Shown: one piece after another, positions 17,651-25,742 of the stretch
How the letters are laid out: the number at the start of each line of letters is the position of its first letter
Numbering within the stretch: the stretch's first letter is position 1
Assembly: GCF_013839445.1 (NCBI RefSeq)
Contig: NZ_JACDIT010000008.1
Span: 124,001 to 188,000, forward strand
DNA from: Chthonobacter albigriseus
GTDB taxonomy: Bacteria; Pseudomonadota; Alphaproteobacteria; Rhizobiales; Pleomorphomonadaceae
Direction of reading: 5' to 3'
DNA length: 64,000 nucleotides
Notes under the pieces: generated by a model
What the model was told of the DNA's origin: nothing
The model's database searches: none
Seen by the model: the letters and a program-made list of their open reading frames with translations, nothing else
Translations under genes and position numbers: made by a program

Positions 17651-20622
17651 GCGGCTTCCGGCTTGCCCGCGGCGGGCTGATCGACCGGTCCCGGCCGCTT
17701 TCCTTCCGCTTCGACGGCCGGAGCCTCTCCGGCTTTGCCGGCGATACGCTGGCCTCGGCGCTGATCGCGAACGGCGTTTCCACCGTTGGACGGTCGTTCA
17801 AGCTGCACCGGCCGCGCGGCATCCTCGGCGCCGGAGCCGAAGAGCCGAACGCGCTCGTGGAATTGCGGTCCGGCGACCGGCGCGAGCCGAACGTCAAGGC
17901 GACCGTCGCCGAGCTCTACGACGGCCTCGACGCCTCGAGCCAGAACCGCTGGCCGTCGCTCCGCTTCGATCTCCTCGCCGTCAACGGTCTGCTGAAGCCG
18001 GTGTTCGCGGCCGGGTTCTACTACAAGACCTTCATGTGGCCGGCCGCCTTCTGGGAGAAGGTCTACGAGCCGCTGATCAGACGGGCGGCGGGGCTGGGTC
18101 GGGCTTCCGGCCTACCCGATCCCGATCGATACGAGCGTGTCTTCGCCGCGTGCGACCTGCTGGTGGTGGGTGGCGGTCCAGCCGGCCTGATGGCCACGCT
18201 CACAGCCGGCCGAGCGGGTGCCGACGTGATCCTGGTCGACGAGGATCACCGGCCAGGGGGCCGCCTGCTTGCCGACGGCGTTTCGGCCGGCGGCATGGAC
18301 GGACCGGCGCTGGCGGCGCAGCTCGTCGGCGAGATCCGGAGCCTTCCGAACGTGCGGGTGCTTTCGCGCACCACGGCGGCGGCGGCGTTCGACCACGGCA
18401 CCTTCATCGCTGTCGAGCGTGTTGCAGACCACCTGCCGCTGCCTCAACCGGAGATGCCGCGGCAGCGGGTGTGGGAGATCGTCGCCGAACGGACGGTGCT
18501 GGCGACGGGTGCGAGCGAGCGTCCGCTGGTGTTCGCCGACAACGACCGGCCGGGCGTCATGCTGGCCGGCGGCGTTAGCCAGTACGTGAACAGGCATGCG
18601 GTCTCGCCGGGTCGGCGGGTCGTGGTGGCGACGGCCACCGATGCGGGATGGGCGACCGCGCGAGACCTCGTGCGGGCCGGCGTCAACGTCGCCGCCGTCG
18701 TCGATGCGCGCGGAAGTGCGCCGCGCGGGTTCGAGGACGTGGCCGCCGAGGTGGCGGTTTTCCCCGCCGCCCGCGTCGACCGGACGCTGGGGCGGGGAAA
18801 GGTGGAGGCCGTCGCGATCGCGCAGGCCGGCGGTACCGTGGAAGTGCCGGCGGATCTCGTCGCGGTGTCCGGCGGCTTCAACCCGGCGATCCAGTTGATC
18901 AGCCACTTCGGCGTGCGGCCGACCTGGGAGCCGGCGATCGGCGGGTTCGTCATCGGGGGTCCGGTGCATGGCATCCATCCGGCCGGCGCCGCCGCGGGAC
19001 GCTACGATCTCGCCGCCTGCCTCGCCGACGGCGCCCGAGCTGCCGTCGCAGCCCTGAGCGAGATCGGGCGGACCGCCGCCATGCCCGACCTTCCGTCGAT
19101 CGAACCCGGACCGCACGCGGCCGGCACCGCGTTCTGGAAGCCCGGGACGTTGCGGCCCGGTCGCGCCTTCGTCGATCTGCAGCACGACGTGACCGCCGCG
19201 GACGTCGACCTCGCCCACCGGGAGGGTTATGTCTCCGTCGAACACCTCAAGCGCTATACGACGCTCGGCATGGCGACCGACCAGGGCCGCACGTCGAACG
19301 TCGACGGACTTGCGATCATGGCGGCGCTGCGCGGACTGCCGATCGCCGACGCGGGCGTGACGCTCTCCCGCCCGCCGGTGGTTCCGCTCTCGATCGGCGC
19401 GGTCGCTGGGGCCCGGACAGGGCACCACTTCCGCCCCACGCGGCTGACGCCCATCCATGCATGGGCCGAGGAGCAGGGCGCCGTGTTCGTCGACACCGGC
19501 CAATGGAAGCGGCCGCAGTACTTCCCGCGGCCGGGCGAAACCAGCTGGCTCGACACCGTCAACCGCGAGGTGATGGCGGTTCGCAGCGGCGTCGGCGTCA
19601 CAGACGTTTCCACGCTCGGCAAGATCGAGATCCACGGACCTGACGCAGCCGCTTTCCTTGACCGGGTCTACGCCAATCGGCCGAGCCGAATTCCCGTCGG
19701 TCGAAGCCGCTATGCCCTGATGCTGCGCGAGGATGGGTTCGTCATGGACGACGGAACCGTGGCGCGCTTTGCCGAGGACCGCTTCGCTGCGAGCGTCTCG
19801 ACGGCTCACGCGGCCGCGGTCTGGCGGCACATGCTGTTCTGTCAGCAGGTGCTTTGGCCCGACCTCGACGTGTCGCTCGCGGCGGTGACGGACGTGTGGG
19901 CGCAGTTCGCCATCGCCGGCCCGAAGTCGGCCCGCGTGGTCGCCGCGCTGGTCGACGACGGCGATCCGGTCAGCCGGGAGAGCTTCGGCCCGATGACGGC
20001 GCGCGAACTCACTGTCTGCGGCGGCATATCCGCCCGACTGGCGGCGGTCTCCTTTTCGGGCGAACGGGCCTTCGAGCTCGCCGTACCCGCGTCGGCCGGC
20101 GACGCCGTTGTCCGCCGGATCATGAGGGCCGGCGACGAGCACGGCATCGTCGCCTACGGCACCGAAGCGATGGCGGTGATGCGGATCGAGAAGGGGCACC
20201 CGGCCGGGGCCGAACTCAACGGGCAGACCACCGCCCATGATCTCGGGTTCGCCAAGATGCTCGCCCGTGACAAGGACCACGTGGGGCGGGTGCTTTCGCA
20301 GCGCCCTGCCCTGAACGATCCGGCACGACCCCGCCTCGTCGGTCTGAAGCCGGTGGATCCATCCACGCCGCTGAAGGGCGGCGCCCACGTGCTGCCAGCC
20401 GGCGCGGCGGCAACCGCGGACAACGACCAGGGCTGGGTCACGTCGTCCGCCTACTCGCCCACGCTCGCCTCCCACATCGCGCTCGCCCTGGTGACGCGCG
20501 GGCCCGAGCGCCACGGCGAAGTGGTCCAGGTCTGGGACGGGATCCGCGGATCGGTCGTCCAGGCGACCATCGCCGCGCCGTGTCATCTCGATCCGGAAGG
20601 CGAGCGACTCCATGCGGGCTGA
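17647..20622 (+). CDS. mgdC: N-methylglutamate dehydrogenase subunit C (sarcosine oxidase alpha-like)
   Basis: The 991-residue large subunit, the usual size for SoxA-type proteins. It has an N-terminal ferredoxin-like segment (SFRFDGRSLSGFAGDTLAS), a NAD/FAD-binding pyridine nucleotide-disulphide oxidoreductase domain (VVGGGPAG near residue 175) and a C-terminal GcvT/aminomethyltransferase domain from about residue 615 (WKRPQYFPRPGE) that binds tetrahydrofolate. The methyl carbon of N-methylglutamate leaves here as 5,10-methylene-THF. The start is GTG at 17647, overlapping the mgdB stop (GTGA). The ATG of mgdD lies 11 bp inside its 3' end. Confidence 0.9.
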   Translation: MSGFRLARGGLIDRSRPLSFRFDGRSLSGFAGDTLASALIANGVSTVGRSFKLHRPRGILGAGAEEPNALVELRSGDRREPNVKATVAELYDGLDASSQNRWPSLRFDLLAVNGLLKPVFAAGFYYKTFMWPAAFWEKVYEPLIRRAAGLGRASGLPDPDRYERVFAACDLLVVGGGPAGLMATLTAGRAGADVILVDEDHRPGGRLLADGVSAGGMDGPALAAQLVGEIRSLPNVRVLSRTTAAAAFDHGTFIAVERVADHLPLPQPEMPRQRVWEIVAERTVLATGASERPLVFADNDRPGVMLAGGVSQYVNRHAVSPGRRVVVATATDAGWATARDLVRAGVNVAAVVDARGSAPRGFEDVAAEVAVFPAARVDRTLGRGKVEAVAIAQAGGTVEVPADLVAVSGGFNPAIQLISHFGVRPTWEPAIGGFVIGGPVHGIHPAGAAAGRYDLAACLADGARAAVAALSEIGRTAAMPDLPSIEPGPHAAGTAFWKPGTLRPGRAFVDLQHDVTAADVDLAHREGYVSVEHLKRYTTLGMATDQGRTSNVDGLAIMAALRGLPIADAGVTLSRPPVVPLSIGAVAGARTGHHFRPTRLTPIHAWAEEQGAVFVDTGQWKRPQYFPRPGETSWLDTVNREVMAVRSGVGVTDVSTLGKIEIHGPDAAAFLDRVYANRPSRIPVGRSRYALMLREDGFVMDDGTVARFAEDRFAASVSTAHAAAVWRHMLFCQQVLWPDLDVSLAAVTDVWAQFAIAGPKSARVVAALVDDGDPVSRESFGPMTARELTVCGGISARLAAVSFSGERAFELAVPASAGDAVVRRIMRAGDEHGIVAYGTEAMAVMRIEKGHPAGAELNGQTTAHDLGFAKMLARDKDHVGRVLSQRPALNDPARPRLVGLKPVDPSTPLKGGAHVLPAGAAATADNDQGWVTSSAYSPTLASHIALALVTRGPERHGEVVQVWDGIRGSVVQATIAAPCHLDPEGERLHAG

Positions 20623-21097
20623 CGACGTCCACACCCCATCGATCCGCGTTCGGATCGGTCCGTCCGATCCCCGCTTCCTCGTGGACGCCCGCAAGGGCCG
20701 GGCCGACGCCCTGGAGGCGCGGCTGGCCGATCTCTGCCGGAGATCGGGCGCGGCTCTGGTTCGCGTCGCGCCGGGCCGGTGGCAGGTGATCTTCGGCCCG
20801 GCCGCTGCAGAGTCTGCGGGATCGGTTCATGCCGCAACCGGGCCGGACGGCGCGGTGTTCGACGTCACCGGCGGTTTCATGACCGCCCGGGTCGAGGGGG
20901 CCGCGGCGGCGGCCGCGTTGTCGCGCGCGATGCGGATCGACGTCACCCGCCTCGCCGTCGGGCAAGGCACACAAGTAGAGGCGCATGGAACCTCCGTGCA
21001 GGTTTTCAGGATATCCGACGACAGCTACGCCGTGACCGCCCCCCGCAGTGCTGCCGCCGGCCTGTTCGCATCGCTGTTTCCGACAGCGGCCGCCTGA
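20612..21097 (+). CDS. mgdD: N-methylglutamate dehydrogenase subunit D (sarcosine oxidase gamma-like)
   Basis: A 161-residue protein in the position and size range of the SoxG gamma subunit, the most variable subunit of the complex. Recognisable features are FDVTGGFMTARVEG, ALSRAMRIDV and a C-terminal DSYAVTAPRSAAAGLFASLF. It overlaps mgdC by 11 bp and ends the NMG operon. Assignment rests on gene order plus weak sequence features. Confidence 0.8.
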   Translation: MRADDVHTPSIRVRIGPSDPRFLVDARKGRADALEARLADLCRRSGAALVRVAPGRWQVIFGPAAAESAGSVHAATGPDGAVFDVTGGFMTARVEGAAAAAALSRAMRIDVTRLAVGQGTQVEAHGTSVQVFRISDDSYAVTAPRSAAAGLFASLFPTAAA

Positions 21098-21169
21098 CGA
21101 GCCGATCTCCATCCCTGGAGCACGCGTCCGCCTAGGCGCAAGCGCACCTGGCTCGTCTTGAACTTTTGC

Positions 21170-21181
21170 ACAATCGATTGT
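21170..21181. promoter_or_regulatory. LacI-like operator palindrome
   Basis: ACAATCGATTGT is a perfect 12-base palindrome with the central CG typical of LacI-family operators. It lies 49 bases before the start of the SAF-domain oxidoreductase gene, in an otherwise gene-free gap after the NMG operon. No LacI-family gene is present in the window, so the regulator would be elsewhere. Confidence 0.5.
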
Positions 21182-21229
21182 ATCGATGTTCAGGCAAGGG
21201 GCGCACGACCCCGAGGAGGAGACGGACCG

Positions 21230-22552
21230 ATGGCGCATGCATCCCTGGTCGAGGAGATGTTGGAGCGGGCTGAAAGCAAGGGACCGATCACCATCGGCCT
21301 GGCAGGCGCCGGGCAGATGGGCACCGACATCGTCGTGCAGGTCGCGCTGATGCCGGGCGTGCGGATCGGCGCCATCTCCGAGGTGCGCGGGCAAGCGGCG
21401 ATCGACGCGGCGGTGCTCGCCGGACATCCCCGGGAGGACATCGTCACGGCGAACACCGCGGCCGAGATCGACCGGGCGATCGAACGCGGCAAGATCGCCA
21501 TCACGGACGACCTCAACGCCCTCAATGCCGCCGGCCGGATCGACGTGGTGATCGACGCCACCGGCAATCCGAACATCGGCACGCTGTTCGCGCTCGACGC
21601 CATGAAGAACGGCAAGCATGTGGTGATGCTGAACGTGGAGGCCGACATCACGATCGGCCGCTTCCTCAAGGAGGAGGCCCGCAAGGCCGGCGTGATCTAC
21701 ACGGGAGCCGCGGGCGACGAGCCGGCCTGCACCATGGAGATCATCAACTTCGCCAAGAGCCTCGGCTTCCGCATCGTCGCCGCCGGCAAGGGAAAGAACA
21801 ACCCGCTCAAGTTCGACGCCATGCCCGAGGACTACGAGGACGAGGCGGAGCGGCGCAACATGAACGCCCGGATGCTGGTCGAGTTCGTCGACGGCTCCAA
21901 GACGATGATCGAGATGGTGGCGATCGCCAACGCTACCGGCCTCGTTCCGGATGTGCCGGGGATGCACGGCCCCGCCGCGTCGCGGGAGGAGCTTGCGTCC
22001 GTTCTCTGCCCCAAGGCCGATGGCGGCGTCCTCAGCCAGGTCGGCGTGGTCGACTATACGATCGGCAAGGGGGTGGCACCCGGTGTCTTCGTGGTGGTCG
22101 AACCGCGTCACCCGCGCGTGCTGGAGCGGATGATCGACCTGAAAGTGGGCAAAGGCCCCTACTTCACGATCTTCCGCCCCTACCACCTGACCAGCCTGGA
22201 AGTCCCGCTCTCGGCGGTGCGGGCGGTGCTGCACGGCCGCGCGGACATGCAGCCGATCGACCGGCCGGTCGCCGATGCGATCGCGGTCGCCAAGCGCGAC
22301 CTCTCGGCCGGCGAGACGCTGGGCAAGATCGGCGAGCGGGACTACCGCGGCTGGGCGGTGACCTGGGCGGAGGGCCGGCGCACGGGCGCGCTGCCGCTCG
22401 GCCTTGCGGAACGGGCGCGGGCGATCAAGCCGATCAAGGCGGGGGAGTACCTGACCTACGACAACTGCGTGCCCGACGACAGCATGATCGTGACGCAGAT
22501 CCGGCGCCGGCTCGACCAGACCGATTCCGTGTTCGTCGACAGCGCGGCCTGA
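21230..22552 (+). CDS. SAF-domain NAD(P)-dependent oxidoreductase (homoserine-dehydrogenase-like)
   Basis: A 440-residue protein of the COG4091-type group: an N-terminal Rossmann domain (GLAGAGQMG, residues 23-31), a homoserine-dehydrogenase-like catalytic region (GAAGDEPACTMEIINFAKSL) and a C-terminal SAF domain (AIKPIKAGEYLTYDNCV). The ATG at 21230 has a strong GAGGAGGAG ribosome binding site; a start at 21158 would run through the operator. Despite the database-style name, true homoserine metabolism is unlikely here because uxuA follows after 89 bp. A role in oxidising a sugar acid or polyol derivative is more plausible. The substrate is unknown. Confidence 0.82.
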   Translation: MAHASLVEEMLERAESKGPITIGLAGAGQMGTDIVVQVALMPGVRIGAISEVRGQAAIDAAVLAGHPREDIVTANTAAEIDRAIERGKIAITDDLNALNAAGRIDVVIDATGNPNIGTLFALDAMKNGKHVVMLNVEADITIGRFLKEEARKAGVIYTGAAGDEPACTMEIINFAKSLGFRIVAAGKGKNNPLKFDAMPEDYEDEAERRNMNARMLVEFVDGSKTMIEMVAIANATGLVPDVPGMHGPAASREELASVLCPKADGGVLSQVGVVDYTIGKGVAPGVFVVVEPRHPRVLERMIDLKVGKGPYFTIFRPYHLTSLEVPLSAVRAVLHGRADMQPIDRPVADAIAVAKRDLSAGETLGKIGERDYRGWAVTWAEGRRTGALPLGLAERARAIKPIKAGEYLTYDNCVPDDSMIVTQIRRRLDQTDSVFVDSAA

Positions 22553-22641
22553 ACTCGACACGGTTGCTCGATCGACATCTGCCCGGTGGACCTGGCAGGC
22601 GGGGGCCTCTATCTCTGGCTGCACAGAGGAGAGGAACGTCG

Positions 22642-23820
22642 ATGTTGCAGTCCTGGCGCTGGTTCGGTCCGAACGATCCGATCCCGCTCGCTCATATCCG
22701 GCAAGCCGGCGCGAGCGGGATCGTCACGTCGCTGCACCACATCGGCGACCGCCGCGCCTGGACCGACGCGGACGTGGCCGAGCGGAAGGCCATCATCGAG
22801 AGCGCCGGCTTCCGCTGGGACGTGTGCGAATCCATCCCGGTGAACTCATCCATCAAGCTGCGGCAGGGTGCCTGGCGGCAATCCATCGACACCTGGAAGG
22901 ACAGCTTGGCCGCGCTGGGCGGGGCCGGCGTTCCGGTGGTCTGCTACAACTTCATGCCGGTCGTGGACTGGACGCGGACCGACCTTCGCTTCCCGATGCC
23001 GTCGACCGCGCTCGCCCTTCGGTTCGAGATGGCCGCCTTCATCGCCTACGATGTGTTCGTGCTGAAGCGGCCCGATGCCGAGGCCGACTACGGCGCGGAC
23101 CAGATCGCCGCCGCCCGCCTTCGCCTCGAAGCGATGAGCGACGATGAGGTGAATGGTCTCGAGACCACTGTGATCGCCGGGCTTCCGGGCGGCGAGGATA
23201 CCTACGACCGCGCCGCAATCGCGCGGGAGATCGGCGCCTTTGCAGGAATGACCGCCGACGAACTCCGGTCCAACCTTGTTGCATTCCTGGCCGAAGTCGC
23301 GCCCGTCGCCGAGGAGGTCGGAGTTCGCCTTGCCATCCATCCGGACGATCCGCCGATCCCGTTGTTCGGCTTGCCGCGCGTGGTCTCGACGGCCGCCGAC
23401 CTTCAGTCGATCGTATCGGCAGTCGACATCCCGTCGAACGGATTGACCCTTTGCGCCGGATCCTTGGGGTCACGTGCAGACAACGACGTGCCGGCGATCG
23501 CCAGGGCCTTCGCGCCGCGGATCCACTTCGCCCACCTGCGCAACGTTTCGCGCGACGCCGACGGATCGTTCACGGAATCGGACCATCTGGCCGGCGACGT
23601 CGACATGGTAGAGGTGATCGCCGCGCTGCTAGCAGAGGAGCGGCGGCGGGTGGCCGAAGGGCGGCGCGACGCGGCCATCCCGATGCGGCCCGACCACGGC
23701 CACCTCATGGCCGACGACCTCACCAAGTCGACCAACCCCGGCTATTCGCTGATCGGCCGCCTGCGCGGCCTTGCCGAACTTCGCGGCGTCATGACGGCGT
23801 TGGACCGCACCACGCCGTAA
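22642..23820 (+). CDS. uxuA: Mannonate dehydratase
   Basis: A 392-residue TIM-barrel enzyme of the UxuA family, close to the usual 390-400 residues. UxuA dehydrates D-mannonate to 2-keto-3-deoxygluconate in glucuronate catabolism. Visible family motifs are the N-terminal [26 protein letters not shown] (about residue 60), [15 protein letters not shown] (about 97), AIHPDDPP (about 234) and RPDHGH (about 350), which hold the metal and active-site residues. The ATG at 22642 follows AGAGGAGAGGAACG. It pairs with the SAF-domain oxidoreductase, probably under the palindrome at 21170-21181. No uxuB or uxaC is in the window. Confidence 0.9.
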   Translation: MLQSWRWFGPNDPIPLAHIRQAGASGIVTSLHHIGDRRAWTDADVAERKAIIESAGFRWDVCESIPVNSSIKLRQGAWRQSIDTWKDSLAALGGAGVPVVCYNFMPVVDWTRTDLRFPMPSTALALRFEMAAFIAYDVFVLKRPDAEADYGADQIAAARLRLEAMSDDEVNGLETTVIAGLPGGEDTYDRAAIAREIGAFAGMTADELRSNLVAFLAEVAPVAEEVGVRLAIHPDDPPIPLFGLPRVVSTAADLQSIVSAVDIPSNGLTLCAGSLGSRADNDVPAIARAFAPRIHFAHLRNVSRDADGSFTESDHLAGDVDMVEVIAALLAEERRRVAEGRRDAAIPMRPDHGHLMADDLTKSTNPGYSLIGRLRGLAELRGVMTALDRTTP

Positions 23821-23828
23821 TCCCCTCA

Positions 23829-23847
23829 TCCGCATGCCCGTTGCGGA
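23829..23847 (+). terminator. Possible hairpin after uxuA
   Basis: TCCGCA (23829-23834) pairs with TGCGGA (23842-23847) around a 7-base loop, starting 8 bases after the uxuA stop. There is no T tract, so it is only a candidate transcript end. Confidence 0.3.
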
Positions 23848-23968
23848 ACCGCACGACCCGCTGCCATTGAAGCCAACGACAGGGTCGCGCCACTTCCCTC
23901 TTTGCTCCTCCTGCGAACCGCGCTATACGAAACCCGTCCACCGTCGCCTCCCGCGACGCGCACGGCCT

Positions 23969-24045
23969 GCACCCGTAGCTCAGCTGGATAGAGTGCTGCC
24001 CTCCGAAGGCAGAGGTCACTGGTTCGAATCCAGTCGGGTGCGCCA
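23969..24045 (+). tRNA. tRNA-Arg (anticodon CCG)
   Basis: A complete 77-nt tRNA with encoded CCA. The acceptor arms GCACCCG (23969-23975) and CGGGTGC pair, followed by the discriminator G and CCA. The D arm contains AGCTCAGCTGGATAGAG, the T arm GGTTCGAATCC. The anticodon stem CTGCC/GGCAG encloses the loop CTCCGAA, which places CCG at positions 34-36 and reads the arginine codon CGG, a common codon in this GC-rich DNA. Confidence 0.97.
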
Positions 24046-24067
24046 ATTTTCCGGTTGGACTGTTTTC

Positions 24068-24084
24068 TCTTTGCTCGGCAAAGA
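24068..24084 (+). terminator. Hairpin downstream of the tRNA gene
   Basis: Perfect 7-bp arms TCTTTGC/GCAAAGA with a TCG loop, 22 bases after the tRNA CCA end and next to a T-rich TTTTCTCTTT run. It probably marks the end of the tRNA transcript. Confidence 0.5.
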
Positions 24085-24368
24085 AGCCCCGTTCGGGGAC
24101 CCTTACTTTACGGGACAGTCACCTGACAGCGGCCGCATGAGACCTTTGGCGTTTCGATGCCGGTGATGCCGATCGACTCGACGCTTCTCTAGTCTGGCGG
24201 CAAAAGCCCGAACTGTTGGAGACCGGCACTGGCTGTTTCTGCCTCGGGGCACGAACGGACTCAGCTAGCGGCCGGACCATGCCTGGACAGCCCTTCTACC
24301 GCAGCCACCGTGAACCTCCGTCGGCCCCCATCTTGACCGGTGCGCTTTATCGTAATAATTGAAGTTAC
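24085..24368. other. Gene-free stretch between tRNA-Arg and the Rrf2 gene
   Basis: The whole tRNA-to-Rrf2 gap (24046-24368, 323 bp) holds no convincing gene. Besides the hairpin above it has a short CCCCGTTCGGGG stem (24087-24098). A possible promoter of the Rrf2 gene, TTGACC (24333-24338) with TAATTG 17 bases later (24356-24361), lies so close to the start codon that the leader would be very short. I saw no copy of the tRNA 3' end here that would mark an attachment site. Confidence 0.5.
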
Positions 24369-24806
24369 ATGAAACGAGACAGACGCCTTTCATCGGTGCT
24401 GCACGCGCTCCTCCACATGGCGGAGCAGGACGGGCCGATGACCTCGGAAGCGCTCGGGCGCTGCCTGGGAGCTAATCCCGTGGTGGTACGGCGGACGATG
24501 GGCTTCCTGCGCGATGCCGGGATCGTCACGGCCGACCGCGGGCATTCCGGCGGTTGGCGGATCGCGGCCGACCTTTCGTCCGTCAGCCTCCGCCATCTCC
24601 ACGACGCCCTCGGCGAACCCGCGATCTTCGCCATCGGCAACCGCAACGAGGCACCCGCCTGTCTCGTCGAGCAGTCGGTGAACGCGGTGTTGGAAAGCGC
24701 TTTCGCCGAGGCCGAGGAGCTGCTCCTCAAGTGCTTCGGAGAGATCACGCTCGCCGAACTGGCGGCGGACTTCAAACGGCGCCACGCGGACCGCCGCAAG
24801 GCGTGA
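24369..24806 (+). CDS. Rrf2-family transcriptional regulator
   Basis: A 145-residue winged-helix protein of the Rrf2 family. The start MKRDRRLSSVLHALLHMAE and the HTH run MTSEALGRCLGANPVVVRRTMG are typical, as is the wing GGHSGG-like RGHSGGWRIA. Rrf2 proteins often bind Fe-S clusters through three cysteines, but only Cys42, Cys97 and Cys118 are present and they are not arranged as in IscR/NsrR. It is commonly paired with a thioredoxin-reductase-like flavoprotein, and here the remnant of such a gene follows 11 bp downstream. Confidence 0.85.
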   Translation: MKRDRRLSSVLHALLHMAEQDGPMTSEALGRCLGANPVVVRRTMGFLRDAGIVTADRGHSGGWRIAADLSSVSLRHLHDALGEPAIFAIGNRNEAPACLVEQSVNAVLESAFAEAEELLLKCFGEITLAELAADFKRRHADRRKA

Positions 24807-24817
24807 GGGACGATCCC

Positions 24818-24994
24818 ATGCACTACGATGTCATCGTCGTCGGGGGCAGCTACGCCGGAATGGCGGCCTCGCTTCAGCTCCTTCGCGCCCGGAGGACCGT
24901 CCTGGTGATCGACGCAGGCCGGCGCCGCAATCGCTTCACCAGCCATTCCCACGGCTTCCTTGGCTTGTCTAGGCGGAAGCCTGACCGTCATTGA
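24818..24994 (+). pseudogene. N-terminal remnant of an FAD-dependent thioredoxin-reductase-like protein
   Basis: The 58-codon frame begins with a textbook flavoprotein N-terminus, MHYDVIVVGGSYAGMAAS, followed by VLVIDAGRRRNRFTSHSHG, the FAD-binding strand and the loop after it. The similarity stops after about 49 residues (HGFLG), the frame reads LSRRKPDRH and ends. Complete family members are around 300 residues, so most of the FAD domain and all of the NAD domain are gone. Sequence resembling the N-terminus of the next methyltransferase begins within about 20 bp of the break, which points to a deletion that fused two neighbours. Confidence 0.75.
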
Positions 24995-25004
24995 GGCAGA
25001 CCGG

Positions 25005-25679
25005 ATGCGACATCCAACTCACCCCGGTGAAGCCGGAGGGTATGCAGATCGGGTCGAGCGCCACGTACCCGGCCTGCGGGACCTGCACCGGATGGTCTGC
25101 CTGCTGCTGGCCGAAAGGGTTCCCGTCGATGGCCACGTCCTTGTCCTCGGAGCCGGCGGCGGTCTGGAGACAAAGGCGATGGCCGAAGGACATCCCGGTT
25201 GGCGCTTCGACGGTATCGACCCTTCGGCCGAGATGATCCGACAGGCGGAGATCGTGCTGGGGCCCCAGGCCGCGAAGGTGCGCTTCCACCTGGGTACGGT
25301 CGAAGACGCACCAGCGGGGCCCTACGACGGGGCGACGTCGTTGCTGGTCCTGCACTTTCTCGGTCGGGACGAGAGACTGCGAACCGTCCGAGACGTCGTG
25401 AAGCGACTCAAACCCGGCGCGCCGTTCGTGGCGGTTCATCACAGCTTTCCGAAGCCGGACGCCAACCCGGATCGTTGGCTTCGGCGCAACGCCGCCTTCC
25501 TGACGGGATCGGGGATACCCGGCCTGCGGATTGACGAGATGATCGCCGCGATGCAGGACCGCCTCCCGGCGCTCGCCCCGGAAGAGGACGAGGCCCTGCT
25601 GCGCGAGGCAGGCCTCGCGGATATCGAGCTGTTCTATGCGGCGCTGACCTTCAAGGGCTGGATCGGGTACAAGCCTTGA
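25005..25679 (+). CDS. Class I SAM-dependent methyltransferase
   Basis: A 224-residue methyltransferase (239 if read from a TTG at 24960). The SAM-binding motif I is VLVLGAGGG (about residues 45-53), motif II ends GIDPSAEMI, and DGATSLLVLHFL marks the motif IV region. The ATG at 25005 follows TTGAGG by eight bases. However, the upstream in-frame residues SLTVIEADR also look like methyltransferase N-terminus, so the original start may have been lost in the deletion that truncated the flavoprotein gene before it. The substrate is unknown. Confidence 0.75.
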   Translation: MRHPTHPGEAGGYADRVERHVPGLRDLHRMVCLLLAERVPVDGHVLVLGAGGGLETKAMAEGHPGWRFDGIDPSAEMIRQAEIVLGPQAAKVRFHLGTVEDAPAGPYDGATSLLVLHFLGRDERLRTVRDVVKRLKPGAPFVAVHHSFPKPDANPDRWLRRNAAFLTGSGIPGLRIDEMIAAMQDRLPALAPEEDEALLREAGLADIELFYAALTFKGWIGYKP

Positions 25680-25742
25680 GCCGGGCCTCCGGACGGGTTG
25701 GTTTCCCGAGGCCCGGATCGTCAGACGGGTCGATGAGCAGGG

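Noticed and set aside
18112-20694. 860-codon minus-strand open frame
   Set aside because: It is antisense to mgdC, which has intact FAD and folate domains; the minus-strand translation is low-complexity Arg/His-rich sequence.
10969-21097. Reading the cluster as glutamate synthase/GlxBCD plus a true sarcosine oxidase
   Set aside because: Each subunit family fits either name, but the complete mgsABC-gmaS-mgdABCD order in a single operon is that of the N-methylglutamate pathway. No glycine/sarcosine demethylation partners (glyA, purU, dimethylglycine genes) are present.
23969-25005. tRNA-Arg as an integration site for a genomic island
   Set aside because: No integrase gene, insertion sequence or repeated tRNA 3' end was seen in the following 8 kb. 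Decayed genes alone do not prove an island.
24960-25005. TTG at 24960 as the methyltransferase start
   Set aside because: It lies inside the flavoprotein remnant and has no ribosome binding site, while ATG 25005 follows TTGAGG by eight bases. The original N-terminus may nevertheless have been lost.
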